A stretch of 7,250 nucleotides of DNA from Deltaproteobacteria bacterium. Lineage in GTDB: Bacteria > Desulfobacterota > Desulfobacteria > Desulfobacterales > JAFDDL01. A program made the translations under genes and the position numbers. Location of the stretch: assembly GCA_019310865.1 (NCBI GenBank), contig JAFDDL010000178.1, positions 1-7,250 on the forward strand, in the 5' to 3' direction. Positions within the stretch are counted from its first letter, which is position 1. The number at the start of each line of letters is the position of its first letter. Of the stretch, positions 1 to 6,493 are shown piece after piece. The notes beneath the pieces were generated by a model, which saw nothing but the letters and a program-made list of their open reading frames with translations, made no database searches and was not told where the DNA came from.

Positions 1-1
1 G

Positions 2-430
2 CTTAACGCGGCGCTGAACAATCGGCCTGGAGAGCGGGTGGAGCACCATACCATTCAGCTGACCTATCGGTATGCCCGGAAACAGAACACCCCTTTTGAT
101 TATGTGCAGCTGGTCTTTTTCCGCGACACCCGAACACCGCTTTTCTTCACGCTGCAGGCGGAAAGCGATGGTGCGGAATTTGTACAAACCCTTCGCGCCA
201 AATACGGCCAACCTAAAACCATCGATTGGAAAAACGAAAGCGGCCGGTCGCTATACTGGGAATCCGGTGATGATCTTCTAATTGTCTCCATAACCAAAAA
301 CCGCATCGGCACACCGGAGTATTATTTCAGTATCTATTACACATCGAGCATTCAACGGTTGATTCACACGGAGCGGGCAGAACAGAGGCGTCTGCAGAAA
401 CCGGAAACGGCAACCGAGACTGTTTTCTAA
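2..430 (+). CDS. Hypothetical protein, 3' part only (5' end outside window)
   Basis: The reading frame is open from the first bases of the window to the TAA at 428-430. A GTG at 38 could serve as a start, but the frame continues upstream of it (Leu-Asn-Ala-Ala-Leu-Asn-Asn) with no stop and no clear ribosome site, so I treat it as a truncated gene. About 142 residues are visible. I do not recognise the family. The visible part is soluble-looking and rich in aromatic residues, with no membrane segment. It has a segment reading KYGQP followed about 14 residues later by LYWESGDDLLIVS, a pattern I associate with small secreted or lipid-anchored proteins of unknown function. The C-terminal tail is charged and probably disordered (RAEQRRLQKPETATE). 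The stop overlaps the helicase ATG (TAATG), so the two genes are probably co-transcribed and translationally coupled. Coding status is fairly sure; function is unknown. Confidence 0.72.
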   Translation, partial: LNAALNNRPGERVEHHTIQLTYRYARKQNTPFDYVQLVFFRDTRTPLFFTLQAESDGAEFVQTLRAKYGQPKTIDWKNESGRSLYWESGDDLLIVSITKNRIGTPEYYFSIYYTSSIQRLIHTERAEQRRLQKPETATETVF

Positions 431-2802
431 TGAAGGCAACCATCCAAATTGCCGTCCGCCGGCTAGTTTCGCACGTTCTGGCCAGTGGCGATCTGACCCT
501 GACGTTCCACAGCACCCGACGAACCAATGAAGCCATACGCGCCCATCAGAAAATACAGCGATCCCGCCCGGCTGGTTACCTGTCTGAAGTGACCGTCACC
601 CACCAGCACGAAACCCAAGATTTTATCCTGACCGTTGCCGGTCGAATTGACGGCGTGTATCATCCGGACCCGTCGGAAACCGGTGCACCCATCTACGTAG
701 AAGAGATAAAAACCACAACCGGTGACCTGGATCGAATTCAAAAAACCGAAAACCCCCTTCACTGGGGTCAGGCCAAAGCGTACGCATATATGTACGCCCA
801 GACACACGGTCTACCGCAAATCGATATTCACCTGACCTATTACCAGCTCGACACCCGAAAACAGACAACCTTGAAACAAACTGCTTCAGCGGAAACACTG
901 GCCGCATTTTTTTCGGACCTTGTCGGTCAATACCTTCACTGGGCAGCCACCCTGGTTTCCTGGAGAAAAGCCCGTGACACCGGCCTGTTGGCGCTTTCCT
1001 TTCCCTATCCGACCTATCGGCCCGGCCAGCGATCCCTTGCCGTCAACGTGTATAACGCCATCCGCCAGGAGCGCCAGCTGATGGTTCAAGCGCCTACCGG
1101 CATCGGCAAAACCATGGCCACTCTGTTTCCGGCCGTCAAAGCCCTGGGCAAGGGATTTGTGGCAAAGATTTTTTACCTCACGGCGCGGACCACGGCCCGA
1201 ACCGTTGCGGAAGCAGCCCTTCACGCGCTGCGCGGACAGGGAATGCGCATAAAATCCCTTACGTTGACCGCCAAGGATAAAATCTGTTTTGAACCGGATG
1301 CAGCTTGCAACGGAGTAGAATGCCCCTATGCCAAAGGATTTTATGACCGAATTCAGGATGCCGTTTCGAATCTGTTTTCCGGTGAAGACGCCTTTGGCCG
1401 TGACATGCTCATATCGGCGGCTCGAAAACACCAGGTATGTCCCTTCGAACTATCCCTGGAACTGGCCCGATGGGCGGATGTGGTGATCTGTGATTATAAT
1501 TATGCATTTGATCCCCGTGTCTACCTGCGGCGATTTTTTCTCGAAAATCCGGATGCATACACCTTTCTGGTGGATGAAGCCCATAACCTGGTGGATCGAT
1601 CCAGAGACATGTTTTCCGCCCAGCTTTTCAAAGAACCGGTCCTTGCCTTGCGACGCCACTTAAAGACCGATCAACCCGGCCTCTATGAAAGCCTGGGTCG
1701 GATAAACCATCAACTGGTAAAGCTGCGGAAAGAATGTGAGCTTGCCGGCGACACGCTCTCATGCGATCAGGCGCCCAAAGCGCTTTATGAAGCGGTCAGG
1801 CTATTTTTATTTAGCGCCGAGCGGTGGCTGATGAAAAACACGCCGGCATCTTTTCGGGAAGAACTGCTGGACTGTTATTTTACCATGAGCAGTTTTATCA
1901 GGATCTTCGAACAATACGACACGAGCTATACCACGGTGTTAGAAAAGCTAGGACCGGAGCTGCGGGTCAAACTGTTTTGCATGGATCCATCAGCACATCT
2001 GGCAGAAGCGCTCACACGGTGCCGATCCGCAATTTTTTTCTCCGCCACCTTAACGCCCCTGACGTATTTTCATCATCTGTTCGGATGCGATGATAGCGCC
2101 GGTCAAATGGTTCTCGACACACCCTTTCCACGGGAAAATTTCTGTCTGCTGATGGCAAATCGGATTTCGACCCGGTACCGGGACCGGCCTGAAAGCCTGC
2201 CCCGGGTTGCCGACGCCATTTTTGACATGGTCTCCCAAAGAAATGGCAACTACCTGATTTTTTTTCCATCCTATGCCTACCTGACAGCTGTGCACGACCA
2301 GCTGAACGCGCACCTGGATGGCATTGAACTGCTGGTTCAGACACCCGGCATGGACGAGGCTGCGCGGGATGCGTTCTTGGAAACGTTTTCACAAGAAAAT
2401 GACCGCAGCCTGGTGGGATTTGTGGTCATGGGGGGTATCTTTGCCGAAGGCATCGATCTGGTGGGCGAGCGGCTTTCCGGCGCGGTGGTGGTGGGGGTCG
2501 GTCTGCCGGCCATTTGCGTTGAAAATGATTTGATCCGGGATTATTTCAACCGGACAGCCGATACCGGATTTGCATACGCCTATCTATATCCAGGCATGAA
2601 CCGCGTGCTGCAGGCGGCCGGCCGTGTGATTCGAACGGAGTCGGATCGGGGCGTGGTGATGCTCATCGACGAACGCTTTGCCGGTGCCCAATACGCACCC
2701 TTGTTGCCGGATCACTGGCAGCCGGTGCGCGTCAATGGCACCCGCCAAATACAAGCCGCCCTTGTAAAATTCTGGGAGCCGACTCACCCCATCACTCGAT
2801 AA
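430..2802 (+). CDS. RecB/Cas4-type PD-(D/E)XK nuclease fused to XPD/DinG-like iron-sulfur DNA helicase
   Basis: A 790-residue ATP-dependent DNA helicase of the Rad3/XPD/DinG group (superfamily 2, 5'-3' polarity in known members) with an N-terminal nuclease domain. Residues 1-170 show the RecB-family nuclease signature: His39 in a RAHQ segment, Glu53, Asp74 in GRIDG, Glu92-Ile-Lys94 in VEEIKTT, and Gln114/Tyr118 in the QxxxY motif. The helicase follows: Walker A APTGIGKT at 221-228, DEAH box at 382-385, SAT at 538-540, and motif VI QAAGRVIR at 728-735. Four cysteines between Walker A and DEAH (Cys286, 293, 298, 337, the last in CPFE) fit the 4Fe-4S cluster of XPD-type helicases. No cysteine lies in the nuclease part, so it lacks the Cas4/AddB-type cluster. 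The ATG at 430 overlaps the preceding stop and lacks a good ribosome site, which suggests translational coupling. Probable role: processing DNA ends or unusual structures during repair. Similar nuclease-helicase fusions exist in Clostridia and Desulfobacterota, as far as I recall, but the physiological role is not established. The gene looks intact. Confidence 0.93.
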   Translation: MKATIQIAVRRLVSHVLASGDLTLTFHSTRRTNEAIRAHQKIQRSRPAGYLSEVTVTHQHETQDFILTVAGRIDGVYHPDPSETGAPIYVEEIKTTTGDLDRIQKTENPLHWGQAKAYAYMYAQTHGLPQIDIHLTYYQLDTRKQTTLKQTASAETLAAFFSDLVGQYLHWAATLVSWRKARDTGLLALSFPYPTYRPGQRSLAVNVYNAIRQERQLMVQAPTGIGKTMATLFPAVKALGKGFVAKIFYLTARTTARTVAEAALHALRGQGMRIKSLTLTAKDKICFEPDAACNGVECPYAKGFYDRIQDAVSNLFSGEDAFGRDMLISAARKHQVCPFELSLELARWADVVICDYNYAFDPRVYLRRFFLENPDAYTFLVDEAHNLVDRSRDMFSAQLFKEPVLALRRHLKTDQPGLYESLGRINHQLVKLRKECELAGDTLSCDQAPKALYEAVRLFLFSAERWLMKNTPASFREELLDCYFTMSSFIRIFEQYDTSYTTVLEKLGPELRVKLFCMDPSAHLAEALTRCRSAIFFSATLTPLTYFHHLFGCDDSAGQMVLDTPFPRENFCLLMANRISTRYRDRPESLPRVADAIFDMVSQRNGNYLIFFPSYAYLTAVHDQLNAHLDGIELLVQTPGMDEAARDAFLETFSQENDRSLVGFVVMGGIFAEGIDLVGERLSGAVVVGVGLPAICVENDLIRDYFNRTADTGFAYAYLYPGMNRVLQAAGRVIRTESDRGVVMLIDERFAGAQYAPLLPDHWQPVRVNGTRQIQAALVKFWEPTHPITR

Positions 2803-3626
2803 TAGACACCCGAGAGGGCCGCCCCGGCCAGAACAATCGCGGTCAAAGCGCCCAATCCCATTGCCAGAAACTTGTGCACAAATCGGTCCGCACTGCGTTC
2901 CCGATAGCCCAACAGATACCCCAGGACAATACCGCCGAGGATACCACCACCATGGCCCCAGTTATTGATGCCCGGTATCATAATCCCAAACAGAAAAAGG
3001 CCCATTACCCAGCCCATCACCTGCCGGTAGACAGCCTGGCCGTAGGCCCCCCCGCGGCTTTTGCCATAGTAAAGTGCAGCGCCGATCAGGGCGCAGATCG
3101 CGGCCGATGCGCCGATGGTCAGCGGCACCCCGGCCATGTACGAAACCCAGAATCCGAATGTCCCCCCAAGCGTATAGATGATCAGCATTCGGTTCGCCCC
3201 GTATTCATTGACGACGAAAGGGGCCAGATTTCGAAGAGCGATCATGTTAAACAGGATGTGAAGCAAGCCACCGTGGAGATAATTGGCGCTGATAAGCGAC
3301 CACCAGCGATGGTATCGGTCGATGGGAATGGTGCCGGTCGCCCCAAGCAGTACCAGACTTTTATCATCCGGTGAAAGGGCCAGCAACGGGTTCCAACTCA
3401 ACCCCATGGAACGCATATTTAGTATCAGGGAAAGCAGAAACATACCGATGTTGACAAAGATGATGAGTCGTATCAGTTGATCCATTTGCCCGAATCCGCG
3501 CCCGATGCGGCTGCTTTTCCGCTTTGATCCGGGATTCCGCATGCCGCAAAAGGGACATTGGGACGCCAAGCCGCTGATAATGCGCTTGCATCTGGGGCAT
3601 AAAATAGCTTTTTTAGCCTGCTGCAT
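2784..3626 (-). CDS. Rhomboid family intramembrane serine protease with N-terminal zinc ribbon
   Basis: A 280-residue membrane protein. Residues 10-27 form a small zinc ribbon (Cys10-Pro-Arg-Cys13 and Cys24-Pro-Phe-Cys27). A basic linker follows, then about seven hydrophobic helices (roughly 50-70, 116-134, 147-165, 171-187, 203-219, 224-241, 253-275), fitting a rhomboid core plus one extra C-terminal helix. Catalytic signatures are present: Ser174 in IGASAA, His225 in NWGHGG, and His118/His123/Asn127 in LHGGLLHILFN of the second helix. Rhomboids cleave substrates within or near the membrane. Two details are unusual: the Ser motif is GASA rather than the common GASG, and the usual Trp-Arg of the L1 loop reads Trp109-Ser110. 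The ATG at 3626 has an AGGA ribosome site overlapping the dctM stop. It sits 9 bases after dctM, so it is probably the last gene of the transporter operon. Its 3' end overlaps the convergent helicase gene by 19 bases. The substrate is unknown. Confidence 0.92.
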   Translation of the reverse strand: MQQAKKAILCPRCKRIISGLASQCPFCGMRNPGSKRKSSRIGRGFGQMDQLIRLIIFVNIGMFLLSLILNMRSMGLSWNPLLALSPDDKSLVLLGATGTIPIDRYHRWWSLISANYLHGGLLHILFNMIALRNLAPFVVNEYGANRMLIIYTLGGTFGFWVSYMAGVPLTIGASAAICALIGAALYYGKSRGGAYGQAVYRQVMGWVMGLFLFGIMIPGINNWGHGGGILGGIVLGYLLGYRERSADRFVHKFLAMGLGALTAIVLAGAALSGVYYRVMG

Positions 3627-3633
3627 TCATTTT

Positions 3634-3637
3634 TCCT
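3634..3637 (-). promoter_or_regulatory. Ribosome binding site of the rhomboid gene, overlapping the dctM stop
   Basis: Read on the minus strand, the dctM stop TAG runs directly into GA, giving TAGGA. The AGGA core ends 7 bases before the ATG at 3626. This supports that start and ties rhomboid translation to termination of dctM. Confidence 0.6.
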
Positions 3638-4922
3638 ATGGTCGGATTAACATGAGACTTAACGTCGGCCAGTAGGTAATGACCAGGACCGCGGCCAACA
3701 GCACCAGCATAAACGGCCAAGCCGCTCGGTACAGCCTGTCCACCGGCTGATTGAAGCAATAACTGGCAATGAACAGGTTCATTCCCACCGGCGGTGTGAT
3801 GTAACCGATCTGCATGTTGGCAAGAAATATAATGCCCAAATGAACCGGGTCAATCCCGTAACTTGCCGCCACCGGTAAAATCAAGGGGACGATGATCAAC
3901 AGGGCGGAAAAGATATCCAGAATCGCCCCAAGCCCCAGCAAAAAGAGGTTCAGGTACATGAGAAAACCGATCTTGCTGGTGACATGCTCCCGAATGAGCT
4001 CGAACAGCCGCATGGGCACTTCGGCATCGATGATGACATTTGTCAGGGCCAGCGAAGCGGCCAGGATCAGAATAATCCCGCCCACCATCACCATCGATTC
4101 CCGAACAACCCCCACCAGCGTTTTAAGATCGATTTCCTTATGGATAAATACCGCCACCACCACAACGTAGAGGGCGGTGACGGCCGCCGCCTCTGAAACC
4201 ACGAAAATACCACCATAAATTCCCCCCAATACCACCAGCGGAAGCGGCAGTTCCCAGATGCCTTCCCGCAGGGCCCGAATGGCTACCCGGCCGGAAAAGC
4301 GCGTCAGCGGGATGGGGTGACGCCGGTTGGTCCACAGGCTCCAGGCACAAAGAAACAGAATCATCAACAGCGCTGGGAAAATGCCTGCCAGAAAAAGTCC
4401 ATTGATGGTAACGGCCTGGCCGGCGCCCATCTGTTGCGCAATAATAGCGTAAAGAATCAGCGGCAAGGACGGGGGCAATAACAGACCCAGACTTCCGGAG
4501 CTTGTCACAAGCCCAAGGGAAAAAGATTCCCCGTAACCGTCCTGTTTGAGCGCCGGATAGAGCAGCGCACCCAGCGCCACAATGGTCACCCCCGAGGCTC
4601 CGGTAAAGGCCGTAAACAGGGCACAGGTAACAAACGCAACCACGGCAAGTCCTCCCGGCATCCAGCCCAGAAAAGCCCGTGTAAAATGGACCAGGCGCTG
4701 GGAGGCCCGGCTGTGTCCCAGGACATTGCCGGCAAAGGTGAAAAGCGGCAGCGCAACCAGCAGCGGGGTGTCTGCGATTCGATACAATTCCGCGGCAATG
4801 ATCGAAAAATCAATGTCGGCATAACGAAAGCCCACCATGGCCACAGCCAGGATGACAACAAATAAGGGAGTACCGAACAGGGCGAGAAGGATCAGGGCGG
4901 CGGCGTTGATGAAGGCTGTCAC
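3636..4922 (-). CDS. dctM: TRAP transporter large permease subunit (DctM)
   Basis: A 428-residue, almost entirely hydrophobic protein, the usual length for the M subunit of tripartite ATP-independent periplasmic transporters. It forms the inner-membrane, ion-coupled translocation pathway with about 11-12 helices. Recognisable family segments are TAFTGASGVTIVALGALLYP (around 104-123), GLLLPPSLPLILYA (146-159), GGIYGGIFVVSEAAAV (233-248; most relatives have TPTEAA here), LDIFSALLIIVPLILPV (335-351) and ITPPVGMNLF (375-384). The start is GTG at 4922, which overlaps the dctQ stop (GTGA, four bases); the protein then begins directly with the first hydrophobic helix, as expected. I see no strong ribosome site at normal spacing, so translation is probably coupled to dctQ. 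Together with dctQ, dctP and tatT it forms one transporter. The substrate cannot be read from this subunit. Confidence 0.96.
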   Translation of the reverse strand: MTAFINAAALILLALFGTPLFVVILAVAMVGFRYADIDFSIIAAELYRIADTPLLVALPLFTFAGNVLGHSRASQRLVHFTRAFLGWMPGGLAVVAFVTCALFTAFTGASGVTIVALGALLYPALKQDGYGESFSLGLVTSSGSLGLLLPPSLPLILYAIIAQQMGAGQAVTINGLFLAGIFPALLMILFLCAWSLWTNRRHPIPLTRFSGRVAIRALREGIWELPLPLVVLGGIYGGIFVVSEAAAVTALYVVVVAVFIHKEIDLKTLVGVVRESMVMVGGIILILAASLALTNVIIDAEVPMRLFELIREHVTSKIGFLMYLNLFLLGLGAILDIFSALLIIVPLILPVAASYGIDPVHLGIIFLANMQIGYITPPVGMNLFIASYCFNQPVDRLYRAAWPFMLVLLAAVLVITYWPTLSLMLIRP

Positions 4923-5440
4923 GATTGCGCGGATATCCCTTTGAACAGGTTAATTGATGAAACCAAAAACCGAAGCGCCATCACGGCAAATCCAAAGGGG
5001 ATGATCAGCTCGCATGCCCAGGCCGGCACCCGGGCAAAGGCCAGGGTCGTGAATTGGTATTCCATACTGACCAGCTTCCCGCCATAATAAGCCGTTGCGA
5101 TGCACACGCCCGCAGAGAAAAGCCGAATCATCACACCGGTAATCAAACCGATTTTTTTTGATAAATAGCGTGAAATCAAGTCGATGCGAATGTGTCGATC
5201 CTGCCGGGTTGCCACCATGGCCCCCAGCAGACCAGTCCAAAGGACCAGCAATCGAACCAGGCTATCGCCCCAAACAATACCGAAGCCGAAAAAGGTACGC
5301 AGAATAATCTGGGTGATCGCCATGCCGATCATGCCCAAAAACAGCATCAGAAGTAAAAAATCTTCCAGTTGCTTAAATCCGTTCTGTATCTGTTTTATCA
5401 AACCGGGATTATCCTCAATATAAGGTTTGGATATGGGCAA
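4919..5440 (-). CDS. dctQ: TRAP transporter small permease subunit (DctQ)
   Basis: A protein of about 173 residues with the four-helix layout of the TRAP Q subunit: helices near 28-48, 60-80, 98-118 and 141-163. Family marks include RQDRHIRIDLISRYL (79-93), where relatives have a His-Ile-x-Val/Ile-Asp loop, and VPAWACELIIPFGFAVMALR (138-157). It pairs with DctM in the inner membrane and helps dock the binding protein. The start is uncertain. The longest frame uses TTG at 5440, 3 bases after the dctP stop, with no evident Shine-Dalgarno. A second in-frame TTG at 5401 has GAGG 11 bases upstream. The first ATG (5347) would cut into helix 1 and is unlikely. In the Treponema pallidum TPAT, as I recall, Q and M are fused; here they are separate. 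Confidence 0.93.
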   Translation of the reverse strand: MPISKPYIEDNPGLIKQIQNGFKQLEDFLLLMLFLGMIGMAITQIILRTFFGFGIVWGDSLVRLLVLWTGLLGAMVATRQDRHIRIDLISRYLSKKIGLITGVMIRLFSAGVCIATAYYGGKLVSMEYQFTTLAFARVPAWACELIIPFGFAVMALRFLVSSINLFKGISAQS

Positions 5441-5443
5441 TTT

Positions 5444-6493
5444 TTATTCAGACTGTTTTATCGGTTGTTGCTGCCGAAAATCCGCCAGATGTTTGTCCAT
5501 TATAGAGACGATCTGCTTGGACAATTTATCCCGTTTGATGAGCCGGTCAGCAACGGTGGCGGCTGTGGCCTGCCATTGGGTCAGGGCTTGCTCGGAAGGA
5601 CAGATAAATTCGATACCCTGTGACTTCATGGCCACCAGAGCCTTACCATTATCCACACGATTTCGCTCCTGTATTTTGGCGAATGCATGGTTCATCACCT
5701 CACGGACAACAACCTGGTGCTCAGGACGAATTTTTGAAAAAGCCTTATGGTCCACCGCCAGAAAACCATAAGAATAGAGCAGCGGGGTGTCCGTGACATA
5801 TTTCACTTGCGTATGCCATTGAAGGGCGATGGCCACCACGGGCGGCGATGCGATGGTGTTGATGATACCGGTCTGCATACCCGTTCTGACATCGGCAATG
5901 GACAGGGGAATCGGCTTCACACCAAAGGCCTGAACCGTCTCCAGCGATGCAACGTCATTATCAGGCACCCACATCTTTTGCCGTCGGAAATCCTCAATGG
6001 TCTGAATCGGATTTCTGCTCATCACATAGGCAAACCCGCCGCCGGCCATGCCGAGAACCACCAGGCCGTTTTGCGCCAACCCCTCGACGATGATGGCATC
6101 CATGTGCCCGCGAACATAATCGACCTCTTCAAACGAGCGAAAAGCGATGGGCAGGGTGTATACCTGGTTGTCAGGGTAAACCCCGGACAGACTACCGGAA
6201 ATCACAGCGCCGCCCTGGAGCTGTCCCAATCGGATTTTCCGCAGCACAGCCTTGTCATCGCCCATCACACCGCCGGGGTAAAATTTAAACCGGACCTGAT
6301 TGCCCGTACGTTCGGCAATTTCCTTGCCACCGGCTCGCATCTCCTTCATCCAGAAGGAACCTTCCGGCGATAGGGTGGCGATCTTGATCACAGCCGCCCG
6401 TGCCGGCTCGGCGCACAGAGCCAACACCATCAGCGCACATATTAAACCGACTTTAAGTATTCGCACCATCCCTCCAGTTAAGTGCCCATCCAT
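5444..6493 (-). CDS. dctP: TRAP transporter substrate-binding protein, DctP family, TatT-associated type
   Basis: A periplasmic binding protein of up to 349 residues. The N terminus carries a Sec signal peptide: basic RILK, hydrophobic core to about 27, and a likely signal peptidase I site after Ala31-Arg32-Ala33. Cys27 lies in LALC, but Leu at -1 does not fit a lipobox, so a soluble periplasmic protein is more likely than a lipoprotein. Family segments are KFYPGGVMGDD (70-80), LRKIRLGQLQGGAV (84-97), DFRRQKMWVPDND (168-180), FGVKPIPLSIADVRTGMQTG (190-209) and YSYGFLAVDHKAFSKI (240-255). Most DctP proteins have Arg for the ligand carboxylate in the Lys-x-Arg motif; here it reads Lys173-Met-Trp175. 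The next gene upstream encodes TatT, so this is the P component of a TPR-associated TRAP system. The start is ambiguous: ATG at 6493 abuts the tatT stop without a ribosome site, whereas GGAGG lies just before ATG 6469 and GTG 6466. Confidence 0.95.
   Translation of the reverse strand: MDGHLTGGMVRILKVGLICALMVLALCAEPARAAVIKIATLSPEGSFWMKEMRAGGKEIAERTGNQVRFKFYPGGVMGDDKAVLRKIRLGQLQGGAVISGSLSGVYPDNQVYTLPIAFRSFEEVDYVRGHMDAIIVEGLAQNGLVVLGMAGGGFAYVMSRNPIQTIEDFRRQKMWVPDNDVASLETVQAFGVKPIPLSIADVRTGMQTGIINTIASPPVVAIALQWHTQVKYVTDTPLLYSYGFLAVDHKAFSKIRPEHQVVVREVMNHAFAKIQERNRVDNGKALVAMKSQGIEFICPSEQALTQWQATAATVADRLIKRDKLSKQIVSIMDKHLADFRQQQPIKQSE
6471..6475 (-). promoter_or_regulatory. GGAGG Shine-Dalgarno inside the annotated 5' end of dctP
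   Basis: On the minus strand GGAGG is followed by G, then ATG (6469-6467), then GTG (6466-6464). The spacing is 1 base to the ATG and 4 to the GTG. The ATG at 6493 has only an A/T-rich stretch upstream. This suggests the true dctP start may be internal, probably the GTG at 6466, giving a signal peptide that begins VRILK. Both spacings are shorter than ideal, so it is not decisive. Confidence 0.4.

Noticed and set aside
886..1431. Long open frame on the minus strand within the helicase gene
   Set aside because: It lies opposite conserved helicase motifs (Walker A and the iron-sulfur cysteines), and its translation resembles no protein family. It is an antisense shadow.
430..2802. Type IV CRISPR-associated DinG (CasDinG)
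   Set aside because: No repeat array or other cas-like gene is visible, and the N-terminal domain is a RecB-type nuclease rather than the accessory domain of CasDinG. The Cas4-like motifs alone do not indicate CRISPR.
2817..2829. GGCC-GCCCC-GGCC inverted repeat near the convergent gene ends as a terminator
   Set aside because: The stem is only 4 bp, has no following T-run on either strand, and lies inside the rhomboid coding region.
5747..6373. 208-codon open frame on the plus strand opposite dctP
   Set aside because: The composition is His/Arg/Gly-rich and featureless, and the opposite strand encodes a clear DctP protein across the whole span. It is an antisense shadow.
6415..6425. DctP Cys27 as a lipoprotein lipid-attachment site
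   Set aside because: The residue before Cys27 is Leu (LALC), which does not fit the small residue required at -1 of a lipobox, and a good signal peptidase I site (Ala-Arg-Ala) follows six residues later.
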